DNA from: Lachnospiraceae bacterium
GTDB lineage: Bacteria > Bacillota > Clostridia > Lachnospirales > Lachnospiraceae
DNA length: 5,903 nucleotides
Reading direction: 5' to 3'
NCBI GenBank assembly: GCA_024699395.1
Contig: JAILPU010000212.1
Span: forward strand, 1 to 5,903
Made by a program: the position numbers and the translations under genes. Positions 1 through 5,725 of the stretch are shown piece after piece. How positions within the stretch are numbered: position 1 is the stretch's first letter; each line of letters opens with the position of its first letter. The notes beneath the pieces are model-generated. The model searched no databases. It saw nothing but the letters and a program-made list of their open reading frames with translations, and was not told the DNA's origin.

Positions 1-243
1 ATAAATATATGCGGCTTTGCCCTTATGGGAATAGACAAACAAAAAGCAATCGGAAACAAATGGCGCATCCCCGAGGCAACATTGTTTGTTTCGGCGATTT
101 TGGGAGGAAGTGTCGGCTCAATCCTCGGAATGTATCATTTCAGACATAAGACAAAGCATATCCAATTTGTGGTGGGTATGCCTTTTATCCTTTTTGTACA
201 GATTTTTATCGGAGTGCTGGTAATGAGGGCATTCGCAAAATAA
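1..243 (+). CDS. DUF1294 family small membrane protein, 5' end missing
   Basis: The reading frame is open from the first base, so the gene starts upstream; the ATG at 25 is internal. Eighty residues are visible. They carry the DUF1294 hallmarks: an MGIDKQKAI segment, KWRIPE, a GGSVGSILGMYHFRHKTKH block and a hydrophobic GMPFILFVQIFIGVLV end. Two hydrophobic stretches are visible, one around the GGSVGS motif and one at the C-terminus, so this is an integral inner-membrane protein. Family members are about 85-95 residues, so perhaps a dozen N-terminal residues are missing. The function of DUF1294 is unknown. The gene ends 85 bases before argC with no terminator visible between, so it could be co-transcribed, but nothing links it to arginine synthesis. 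Confidence 0.85.
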   Translation: MNICGFALMGIDKQKAIGNKWRIPEATLFVSAILGGSVGSILGMYHFRHKTKHIQFVVGMPFILFVQIFIGVLVMRAFAK

Positions 244-328
244 CAGTTGGGATTGTAACTATAGATTTGGTATCACAGAGAAAGGAAATGTGTGATGGCG
301 GATTTAACGTTCATCATACAGTGTAAAT
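244..328 (+). promoter_or_regulatory. argC leader with displaced ribosome binding site and short ORFs
   Basis: This 85-base gap separates the DUF1294 gene from argC. AAAGGA (281-286) is the only good Shine-Dalgarno, and it sits 8 bases before an ATG at 295, not before the argC ATG at 329. The 295 ORF has 35 codons, ends at 402, and overlaps argC in another frame. An ATG at 288 opens a 12-codon ORF (MCDGGFNVHHTV) whose TAA (324-326) lies two bases before the argC start. Either arrangement could couple argC translation to a leader ORF; this is inference. A TATAGA at 260-265 lacks a -35 at proper spacing, so I do not call a promoter. No convincing ARG box is visible. Confidence 0.35.
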
Positions 329-1387
329 ATGATCAAAGCAGGAATCATCGGTGCAACCGGATATGCCGGCGCCGAGCTTGTGCGTATTTTAAAAAATCAT
401 AAGGATGTAGAGATTGTATGGCTTGGTTCAAGATCATACATCGATGAAAAATACAGCAAGGTTTACGGAAATATGTTTAAACTTGTGGATAATATCTGCA
501 AGGACGACGACCTTGTAAAGCTTTCAAAAGAGGCTGATGTTATCTTTACCGCGACACCCCAGGGCTTCCTTGCAGGTGTTCTTACGGATGAGATACTTAA
601 GAATTCCAAGGTTGTGGATCTTTCGGCGGATTACAGGCTTAAGGACGTTTCCGTGTACGAAGAATGGTATAAGATCGAGCACAAGTCACCTCAGTATATT
701 GAGAATGCGGTTTACGGACTCTGCGAGCTTCACAGGGATCTTATAACCGATAGAACAAGACTTGTGGCTAATCCCGGATGCTATACCACCTGTTCCATAC
801 TTACTGCTTATCCCCTTGTTAAAGAGGGAATCATCGACCACAAAACTCTGGTTATCGATGCCAAGAGCGGTACCAGCGGAGCGGGAAGAGGCGCAAAGGT
901 TCCCAATCTTTACTGCGAAGTAAATGAGAATATAAAAGCATACGGCGTTTCCAATCACAGACATACTCCTGAGATTGAGCAGGAGCTGTCCCTTGCGGCA
1001 AATGAGCCCGTGCTTCTTAATTTCACACCTCACCTTGTTCCTATGAACAGAGGTATTCTTGTGACTGAATATGCCAAACTCAATAAGAAGCCTGACGGTT
1101 CGGATTATACTGAGGAAGATATCAGGGCTGCATATGAAAAATATTATGCAGGTGAATATTTTATCCGCCTTCTTTATAAAGGACAGTGCCCCGAGACAAA
1201 GTGGGTTGAGGGTTCCAACTATGTGGACATCAATTTTGTCCTTGATAAGAGGACAGGCCGCGTGATCATGATGGGCGCTTTGGACAACCTTGTAAAGGGT
1301 GCGGCAGGCCAGGCCGTTCAGAACATGAATCTTTTATTCGGCTTTAAGGAAAACGAAGGGCTCGATTTGGTGCCCTGCTTCCCTTAA
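329..1387 (+). CDS. argC: N-acetyl-gamma-glutamyl-phosphate reductase
   Basis: ArgC performs the NADPH-dependent reduction of N-acetylglutamyl 5-phosphate to N-acetylglutamate 5-semialdehyde in the cytoplasm, the third step of the acetylated arginine pathway. The 352 residues match the usual length. The N-terminal Rossmann motif GATGYAGAELVRIL (residues 8-21) binds NADP. The catalytic cysteine is Cys151 in VANPGCYTT. The SGTSGAGR loop (180-187) and the YGVSNHRHTPEIEQEL block (205-220), with the catalytic histidine in its HRH, are present, as is the C-terminal DNLVKGAAGQAVQNMN. The ATG is the first possible start after an in-frame stop at 305-307 and gives the standard ArgC N-terminus, yet no Shine-Dalgarno lies in front of it. 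Only 61 bases separate it from the GNAT start at 1449. Nothing suggests loss of function. Confidence 0.97.
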   Translation: MIKAGIIGATGYAGAELVRILKNHKDVEIVWLGSRSYIDEKYSKVYGNMFKLVDNICKDDDLVKLSKEADVIFTATPQGFLAGVLTDEILKNSKVVDLSADYRLKDVSVYEEWYKIEHKSPQYIENAVYGLCELHRDLITDRTRLVANPGCYTTCSILTAYPLVKEGIIDHKTLVIDAKSGTSGAGRGAKVPNLYCEVNENIKAYGVSNHRHTPEIEQELSLAANEPVLLNFTPHLVPMNRGILVTEYAKLNKKPDGSDYTEEDIRAAYEKYYAGEYFIRLLYKGQCPETKWVEGSNYVDINFVLDKRTGRVIMMGALDNLVKGAAGQAVQNMNLLFGFKENEGLDLVPCFP

Positions 1388-1436
1388 TTTAGGAAAATGT
1401 CATATGTATCGGGGAAATTTACAGCCCGGTACATTC

Positions 1437-1444
1437 GGAGAGAG
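1437..1444 (+). promoter_or_regulatory. ribosome binding site favouring the 1449 start of the GNAT gene
   Basis: GGAGAGAG ends four bases before the ATG at 1449, with its GGAG core 8 bases away. A rival site, AGGAAAA at 1391-1397, lies at good distance from an in-frame ATG at 1404, so the start is not settled by ribosome binding sites alone. Confidence 0.5.
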
Positions 1445-1448
1445 CCTG

Positions 1449-1910
1449 ATGGAAAACAATATAACGATACGCCCCATGGTGAGTGAGGATTACGAAGGAG
1501 TCAAGGCACTGTGGATGACTATCCACGGCTTCGGTATCAGAAGTATAGACGATTCATTTGAGGGCGTTAACAGATTTTTAAAGAGAAATGAGGGCATAAG
1601 CGTAGTTGCCCTTAATGATAAAAATGAGGTTGTGGGTGCTATTCTTTGCGGCCATGACGGAAGGCGCGGATGCCTTTATCATGTTTGCGTGAGAGAGGAC
1701 TGCAGACTTATGGGCATCGGTAAGAGCATGGTTGTAAGATGCATGAATGCCCTGAAAAATGAAAAAATCAACAAGGTAAGTCTTATAGCCTTTACCCAGA
1801 ATGATATCGGAAACGCTTTCTGGAACAGAATCGGCTGGACCAAGAGAGAGGATTTAAATTACTACGACTTCACTCTTAACGAAGCCAATATCACAGCATT
1901 CAACAGTTGA
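1449..1910 (+). CDS. GNAT family N-acetyltransferase inside the arg operon
   Basis: This is an acetyl-CoA-dependent N-acetyltransferase of the GNAT fold, 153 residues from ATG 1449. The first strand is ITIRPM (residues 5-10). The acetyl-CoA pyrophosphate loop RLMGIG (86-91) follows the central strand LYHVCV, and QNDIGNAFWNRIGW (117-130) is the GNAT motif B with Trp where Tyr is common. I chose 1449 because homologues start just before the xIRPM strand; the in-frame ATG at 1404 would add 15 residues (MYRGNLQPGTFGESL) unlike any GNAT domain. Its substrate cannot be read from the sequence. It lies between argC and argJ, which are usually adjacent, so a role in arginine metabolism such as making N-acetylglutamate from glutamate and acetyl-CoA is possible, but it does not clearly resemble known ArgA proteins. 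A protein- or small-molecule-acetylating enzyme merely carried in the operon is equally likely. Confidence 0.85.
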   Translation: MENNITIRPMVSEDYEGVKALWMTIHGFGIRSIDDSFEGVNRFLKRNEGISVVALNDKNEVVGAILCGHDGRRGCLYHVCVREDCRLMGIGKSMVVRCMNALKNEKINKVSLIAFTQNDIGNAFWNRIGWTKREDLNYYDFTLNEANITAFNS

Positions 1911-1978
1911 TATTAGCTTCATTCGCATATACACAGTCGGCGCATTGTCAGTGCAATCAATTTGGCAGTTTTAGTTTT

Positions 1979-2102
1979 TATCACAATAGCGAATAATGCG
2001 TTTGCATGGTGGTATTTTATCCGATTCAACAGCGGGTATTGGTAACAATAGCGGAGGATGCTTTTGCATGGCGTTGTTACATCGATTTAACGGTTGATAT
2101 TA
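1979..2102 (+). repeat. two degenerate ~61-bp direct repeats in the GNAT-argJ gap
   Basis: The 225-base gap between the GNAT stop and argJ contains two adjacent copies of one unit, about 1979-2040 and 2041-2102. By hand, about 44 of 59 aligned positions agree, with one single-base gap. Shared blocks include ACAATAGCG (1983-1991 and 2045-2053), TTTGCATGG (2001-2009 and 2063-2071) and a GATT(C/T)AAC block. The second copy ends TTTAACGGTTGATATTA (2086-2102), which matches the 3' end of the GNAT gene at 1899-1915 (TTCAACAGTTGATATTA) at 15 of 17 positions, including the stop codon, and both are followed by a CATATAC element. The array may therefore be an iterated gene end. The rest of the gap (1911-1978) is T-rich towards its end but has no terminator hairpin I can defend. 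Confidence 0.7.
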
Positions 2103-2124
2103 ATAAATTACATATACAGAAATC

Positions 2125-2130
2125 AAGAGG
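2125..2130 (+). promoter_or_regulatory. ribosome binding site fixing the argJ start
   Basis: AAGAGG lies 5 bases before ATG 2136. An upstream in-frame TTG at 2094 lies in repeat-derived sequence and would add 14 residues absent from ArgJ proteins, so 2136 is preferred. Confidence 0.75.
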
Positions 2131-2135
2131 TTATT

Positions 2136-3359
2136 ATGAAAAAAATCGCAGGAGGCGTTACTGCCGCTGCAGGGTTCTATGCAGCAGGCTGTGAGGCCGG
2201 TATCAAATATAAAAACAGAATGGATATGGCTCTTGTTTATTCCGACAGTGACTGCGTGGCAGCGGGATGTTTTACATCAAATGTTGTAAAGGCAGCTCCC
2301 GTTATCTGGGACAGGAATATTGTTGAAAAGGGTAACAAAGTAAGGGCTGTTGTGGTGAATTCGGGTATCGCCAATGCATGTACAGGACAAGAAGGTATGG
2401 ATATCTGCGAAGGCACCGCAGCTTATGCGGGAGAGTGCCTGGGAGTCAGCAAAGATTCCGTTTTGGTGGCTTCCACCGGTGTCATTGGAATGCAGATGAA
2501 TCCGGACAAGCTTAAGAACGGTATCGATATTTTGAAGGATAAGAAAAAACATGACGAGGCTTCCGGTCTTGATGCCGCAAAGGCTATTATGACAACGGAT
2601 ACCGTTCACAAGCAGATTGCGGTTACTTTTGAGATCGGTGGTAAAACCGTTACTCTCGGAGGAATGTGCAAAGGTTCGGGAATGATTCATCCCAATATGT
2701 GCACAATGCTGGCCTTTTTGACTTCAGACGTTAATATCACGGATGAGATGGTTAAAAAAGCATTAAAGAGTGCCTGTGATGATTCCTTTAATATGATAAG
2801 TGTGGACGGTGACACATCCACCAATGATACCCTTCTTATCATGGCAAATGCCAAGGCAGGCAATCCTGTTATCGATAAAGAGGGTGCCGATTTTGATATA
2901 TTTATGGAGGCTCTTTTGTATGTAACCCAGACTCTTGCCAAAAAGATGGCGGGAGACGGCGAGGGCGCAACCGCTCTTGTGGAATGTAAGGTTAAAGGAG
3001 CCGCTTCCAAACAGGATGCGAGAATTCTTTCCAAGAGCGTTATCTGCTCTTCTCTTACAAAGGCCGCAATCTTCGGCCACGATGCCAACTGGGGAAGAAT
3101 CCTCTGCGCACTGGGTTATTCCGGAGTGCAGTTCGATCCCAATAAGATTGAGCTTTTCTTTGTGGGTGAAGATAGGAGAGTGTGCCTCTTTGAAAAGGGT
3201 GCGCCTGCTTCCTACAGTGAGGAAGAAGCCGGCAGTCTTTTGAGCGGGAAGGAAGTTTATATTGAGGTTGTTATGCACGAGGGCGACGGTGAAGCCTGTG
3301 CCTGGGGCTGCGACCTTTCCTACGACTACGTTAAAATTAATGCGGATTACAGATCGTAA
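2136..3359 (+). CDS. argJ: ArgJ ornithine acetyltransferase (probably bifunctional with glutamate acetyltransferase)
   Basis: ArgJ transfers the acetyl group of N-acetylornithine to glutamate, releasing ornithine and regenerating N-acetylglutamate; many bacterial forms also use acetyl-CoA as donor. The 407 residues are full length for the family. ArgJ is an Ntn-type enzyme that cleaves itself before a conserved threonine: here KGSGMIHPNMCTMLAF (179-194) places the nucleophile at Thr190, giving chains of 189 and 218 residues. The oxyanion-hole pair Thr114-Gly115 is in VASTGVIG. NSGIANACTG (75-84), GHDANWGRI and the C-terminal DLSYDYVKINADYRS are all present; the last residues line the active site in known structures. 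The residue before the scissile bond is Cys189, where Ala is more usual. Whether it has the acetyl-CoA activity cannot be read from sequence. The 3' end is the template for the repeat array that follows. Confidence 0.97.
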   Translation: MKKIAGGVTAAAGFYAAGCEAGIKYKNRMDMALVYSDSDCVAAGCFTSNVVKAAPVIWDRNIVEKGNKVRAVVVNSGIANACTGQEGMDICEGTAAYAGECLGVSKDSVLVASTGVIGMQMNPDKLKNGIDILKDKKKHDEASGLDAAKAIMTTDTVHKQIAVTFEIGGKTVTLGGMCKGSGMIHPNMCTMLAFLTSDVNITDEMVKKALKSACDDSFNMISVDGDTSTNDTLLIMANAKAGNPVIDKEGADFDIFMEALLYVTQTLAKKMAGDGEGATALVECKVKGAASKQDARILSKSVICSSLTKAAIFGHDANWGRILCALGYSGVQFDPNKIELFFVGEDRRVCLFEKGAPASYSEEEAGSLLSGKEVYIEVVMHEGDGEACAWGCDLSYDYVKINADYRS

Positions 3360-3564
3360 AGAAACGGTTTGGCTCAGAAAATACAATACGTTAGGAAAAA
3401 CGGCGATTACAGATTTTAAAGAAACTGTTTGCCGCGAGATAATACGAGAAAATCCAATATGTTAGAATAAATGCCGATAACAGTTTGTGAAAACAGCTTG
3501 CCACAAAAAACGGCAAAATGCATCACGATACGATTAATGCGGATTACAGATCATAAGAAGAGGG
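3327..3564 (+). repeat. tandem degenerate copies of the argJ 3' end filling the argJ-argB gap
   Basis: Four units are visible: 3327-3386 (inside argJ plus its stop and 27 bases), 3387-3457, 3458-3528 and 3529-3564, giving spacings of 60, 71 and 71 bases. Each contains a version of GCGGATTACAGAT, then a stop, then a GAAAC-(G/T)GTTTG-like stretch in the first two and GAAAACAGCTTG in the third. Translated, the units end YVKINADYRS, YVRKNGDYRF, YVRINADNSL and DTINADYRS, each directly followed by a stop (3357, 3417, 3488, 3554). Units one and two agree at 36 of the first 47 positions. A 20-base segment is identical in units one and four (3336-3355 and 3533-3552). The last unit runs into the argB ribosome binding site. 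The third unit also holds a small TTGCC/GGCAA hairpin (3498-3516) without a T-tract. Confidence 0.88.
3558..3564 (+). promoter_or_regulatory. argB ribosome binding site, part of the last repeat unit
   Basis: AAGAGGG ends 7 bases before GTG 3572. It aligns with GAAACGG just after the argJ stop (3360-3367 region), so it looks like the original post-argJ sequence carried along with the repeated tail. It supports the GTG start, although in-frame ATGs at 3587 and 3599 remain possible. Confidence 0.65.
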
Positions 3565-3571
3565 TACAAAA

Positions 3572-4465
3572 GTGGAAGAAAAACAGATGAATGAAATTAT
3601 GAAAAAGGCAGAGGTTCTCATTGAGGCCCTTCCTTACATACAGCGTTTTAACAGAAAGATAATAGTTGTAAAATACGGCGGAAGCGCCATGAGTAACGAA
3701 GAACTTCAGAAGAATGTCATCAAGGACGTTACTCTTTTGAAGCTGGTTGGTTTTAAGCCCATTATAGTTCACGGAGGCGGTAAGGAGATAAGCCGCTGGG
3801 TTAACAAAGTGGGTAAGGAAGCACAGTTTGTAAACGGTCTCAGAGTTACCGATGAGGAGACCATGGAGATAGCCGAGATGGTTCTTAACAGGGTAAATAA
3901 AAGCCTTGTTTCCATGGTTAACGAGTTAGGGGTTAAGGCTGTGGGTATCAGCGGTAAAGACGGCGGTCTTTTAAATGTTACCAAGAAGTATTCCGACGGA
4001 GCGGATATCGGTTTTGTGGGAGATGTTAAGGAAGTTAACGCAAAGGTTCTCTATAATCTTCTGGACAACGATTTCCTTCCCATTGTGGCTCCTGTGGGCT
4101 TCGATGATAATTTTGACACATACAACATAAATGCCGATGATGCAGCATGTGCCATAGCCAAGGCTGTGGGGGCCGACAAGCTTGTATTCCTTACAGACGT
4201 TGAGGGACTTTATAAGGACTTTAACGACAAGTCTTCCTTTATTGCAAGGATTACCGCTTCGGATGCGGACAACCTTATCGACAGCGGTATAATCGGCGGC
4301 GGAATGCTTCCCAAGCTTAACAACTGTACCAGTGCTGTCAAGAACGGCGTTAACAGGGTGCATATCCTTGACGGAAGAGTTCCTCATTGTCTTCTCCTTG
4401 AGATTTTCACCAAGGACGGCGTAGGTACGGCAATAACCAAAGACGATGATTTTATAGAGAAATAA
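3572..4465 (+). CDS. argB: N-acetylglutamate kinase
   Basis: ArgB phosphorylates the gamma-carboxylate of N-acetylglutamate with ATP, the committed step in cyclic pathways. The 297 residues from GTG 3572 fit the amino-acid kinase fold. KYGGSAM (34-40) is the phosphate-binding Lys and glycine loop, VHGGGKEIS (66-74) the second glycine loop, GLRVTD (89-94) holds the substrate-binding Arg91, NINADDAA (185-192) holds Asn/Asp of the acetylglutamate site, and GGGMLPKL (242-249) carries Lys248 of the nucleotide site. An N-terminal helix ([16 protein letters not shown], 11-26) precedes the kinase core; that extension is typical of hexameric, arginine-inhibited kinases, so feedback control by arginine is likely. 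The gene ends 24 bases before the argD start. It is separated from argJ by the repeat array. Confidence 0.97.
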   Translation: MEEKQMNEIMKKAEVLIEALPYIQRFNRKIIVVKYGGSAMSNEELQKNVIKDVTLLKLVGFKPIIVHGGGKEISRWVNKVGKEAQFVNGLRVTDEETMEIAEMVLNRVNKSLVSMVNELGVKAVGISGKDGGLLNVTKKYSDGADIGFVGDVKEVNAKVLYNLLDNDFLPIVAPVGFDDNFDTYNINADDAACAIAKAVGADKLVFLTDVEGLYKDFNDKSSFIARITASDADNLIDSGIIGGGMLPKLNNCTSAVKNGVNRVHILDGRVPHCLLLEIFTKDGVGTAITKDDDFIEK

Positions 4466-4476
4466 AACGGATAATC

Positions 4477-4484
4477 AGAGGTGA
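4477..4484 (+). promoter_or_regulatory. argD ribosome binding site deciding the start
   Basis: AGAGGTGA is a strong Shine-Dalgarno and lies 5 bases before ATG 4490. The in-frame GTG at 4481 is inside this site and so is an unlikely start; ATG 4496 would be 11 bases away. Confidence 0.75.
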
Positions 4485-4489
4485 CCGGG

Positions 4490-5683
4490 ATGAATATGAC
4501 AGAATATATAGATCAGGCCGAAAAAGATCTTCTCCACACATATAACCGTTATCAGATAGTTCTTGAGAAGGGTGACGGCGTTAATCTTTATGATATAAAC
4601 GGCAAAAAATATCTGGACTTTGTCGGGGGCATTGCTGTTTTTGCTCTGGGATACAATAACAAAGAGTATAACGATGCTCTTAAGGACCAGATAGACAAGC
4701 TTATCCATACTTCCAATTATTATTACAATGTTCCTGCCATAGAGGCTGCAAGACTTGTAAAAAAAGCTTCCGGAATGGACAGGGTATTTTTCACCAATTC
4801 AGGAGCTGAGGCTGTTGAGGGTGCCATTAAGGCTGCAAGAAAATATGCCTATAACAAGGATCACAAGACGGACCATGAGATAATCGCCATGGAGCATTCT
4901 TTCCACGGACGTACCATGGGAGCTTTATCCGTAACCGGTAATCCCAAGTATCGTGAAGCTTTTGAGCCCATGATCGGCAATATCCGTTTTGCCGAATACA
5001 ATAATATCGATTCGGTCAAGGCGCTTATAAATGACAAGACCTGCGCCATTATAATGGAAACCGTTCAGGGTGAAGGCGGTCTTATCCCTGCTAAGGAAGA
5101 GTTTTTAAAAGAGGTAAGAGCTCTTTGCGACGAGAAGGACATCCTTCTTATCCTTGACGAGATTCAGTGCGGTATGGGAAGAACAGGCTATATGTTTGCA
5201 TGGCAGCGCTATGGAGTTAAGCCTGATATCATGACTTCTGCAAAGGCTTTGGGTTGCGGCGTTCCCGTGGGAGCATTTATGATGACAGAAAAGGTAGCCG
5301 AGAATTCCCTTGTGGCAGGGGACCACGGAACCACTTACGGCGGCAATCCTCTGGCATGTCGTGCTGCCCAAAAAGTTCTTGATTTATTTGAAAAGAACCA
5401 TATAATAGAACATGTGAGAGAGCTGACTCCCTATCTTGAGGGCGAGCTTGACAAATTGGTTGCCGAATATGATTGTATAATCGAGAGACGCGGTTCGGGA
5501 TTTATGCAGGGTCTTGTATTTGACAGACCGGTGGCTCCCGTTATCAACAAAGCTCTTGAAGAAGGTCTTTTTACCATTAACGCAGGCCCCAATATTTTGA
5601 GACTTGTACCTCCTCTTGTTATCACCAAAGATGATATTGATGAAATGATAAAGATAGTCAGGAAAGCACTCGCAAGTTTATAG
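4490..5683 (+). CDS. argD: acetylornithine aminotransferase
   Basis: ArgD is a PLP-dependent class-III aminotransferase that converts N-acetylglutamate semialdehyde and glutamate to N-acetylornithine and 2-oxoglutarate; members often also serve the succinyldiaminopimelate step of lysine synthesis. The 397 residues are full length. FTNSGAEAVEGAIKAARKYA (101-120) holds the phosphate-contacting loop, HSFHGRTMGALSVTG (136-150) the ring-stacking region, ILDEIQCGMGRTG (221-233) the Asp223 that pairs with the pyridine nitrogen, SAKALGCGVPVGAF (250-263) the Schiff-base Lys252, and HGTTYGGNPLACRAA (279-293) the neighbouring-subunit phosphate loop. NAGPNILRLVPPL (364-376) is the C-terminal substrate arginine region. 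It is the last arg gene here; argF does not follow. Only 29 bases separate it from the next gene, with no terminator. Confidence 0.95.
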   Translation: MNMTEYIDQAEKDLLHTYNRYQIVLEKGDGVNLYDINGKKYLDFVGGIAVFALGYNNKEYNDALKDQIDKLIHTSNYYYNVPAIEAARLVKKASGMDRVFFTNSGAEAVEGAIKAARKYAYNKDHKTDHEIIAMEHSFHGRTMGALSVTGNPKYREAFEPMIGNIRFAEYNNIDSVKALINDKTCAIIMETVQGEGGLIPAKEEFLKEVRALCDEKDILLILDEIQCGMGRTGYMFAWQRYGVKPDIMTSAKALGCGVPVGAFMMTEKVAENSLVAGDHGTTYGGNPLACRAAQKVLDLFEKNHIIEHVRELTPYLEGELDKLVAEYDCIIERRGSGFMQGLVFDRPVAPVINKALEEGLFTINAGPNILRLVPPLVITKDDIDEMIKIVRKALASL

Positions 5684-5711
5684 TTTTCGGATTGCAAGGT
5701 GCTACAAGTAA

Positions 5712-5725
5712 TATGCATATGCATA
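5712..5725. repeat. 14-bp perfect palindrome at the start of the last gene
   Basis: TATGCATATGCATA reads the same on both strands and spans the two candidate start codons, giving the peptide MHMH. Its unusually regular ATGCAT repetition could be a protein-binding site or simple coincidence. Confidence 0.5.

Noticed and set aside
247..265. TTGGGA and TATAGA as a promoter for argC
   Set aside because: They are only 7 bases apart; no -35 lies at a proper distance from TATAGA.
298..320. Leader sequence GCGGATTTAACGTTCATC as another member of the argJ-tail or GNAT-end repeats
   Set aside because: Shares only short words (GCGGATT, GATTTAACG) with them; not enough to claim a common origin.
1324..1340. 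CATGAATCTTTTATTCG resembles an ArgR operator (ARG box)
   Set aside because: It lies near the 3' end of argC in codons for the conserved NMNLLFG segment, has one base too many between the half-sites compared with the TGAAT-N4-ATTCA form, and is far from any start.
1907..2118. TTGATA followed by TATACA at 1907-1933 (15-base spacer) and again at 2094-2118 (13-base spacer), resembling promoters ahead of argJ
   Set aside because: Both spacers are too short for a standard promoter; the pairing is more simply explained by the repeat relationship. Transcription start mapping would decide.
2006..2194. Short ORF across the GNAT-argJ repeats (IAEDAFAW-like, with IANNAFAW in the other unit, faintly like the GNAT IGNAFW motif)
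   Set aside because: The similarity is a few residues, the distances do not fit a simple copy of the GNAT end without a large deletion, and the ORF runs into argJ in another frame.
2763..3386. Long antisense ORF opposite argJ (207 codons), and other antisense ORFs opposite argC, argB and argD
   Set aside because: They are shadows of strongly conserved coding genes, have no ribosome binding support that I see and no recognisable domain.
3498..3516. TTGCC-9-GGCAA hairpin as an intrinsic terminator between argJ and argB
   Set aside because: The stem is only five pairs, the loop is nine bases and no T-run follows.
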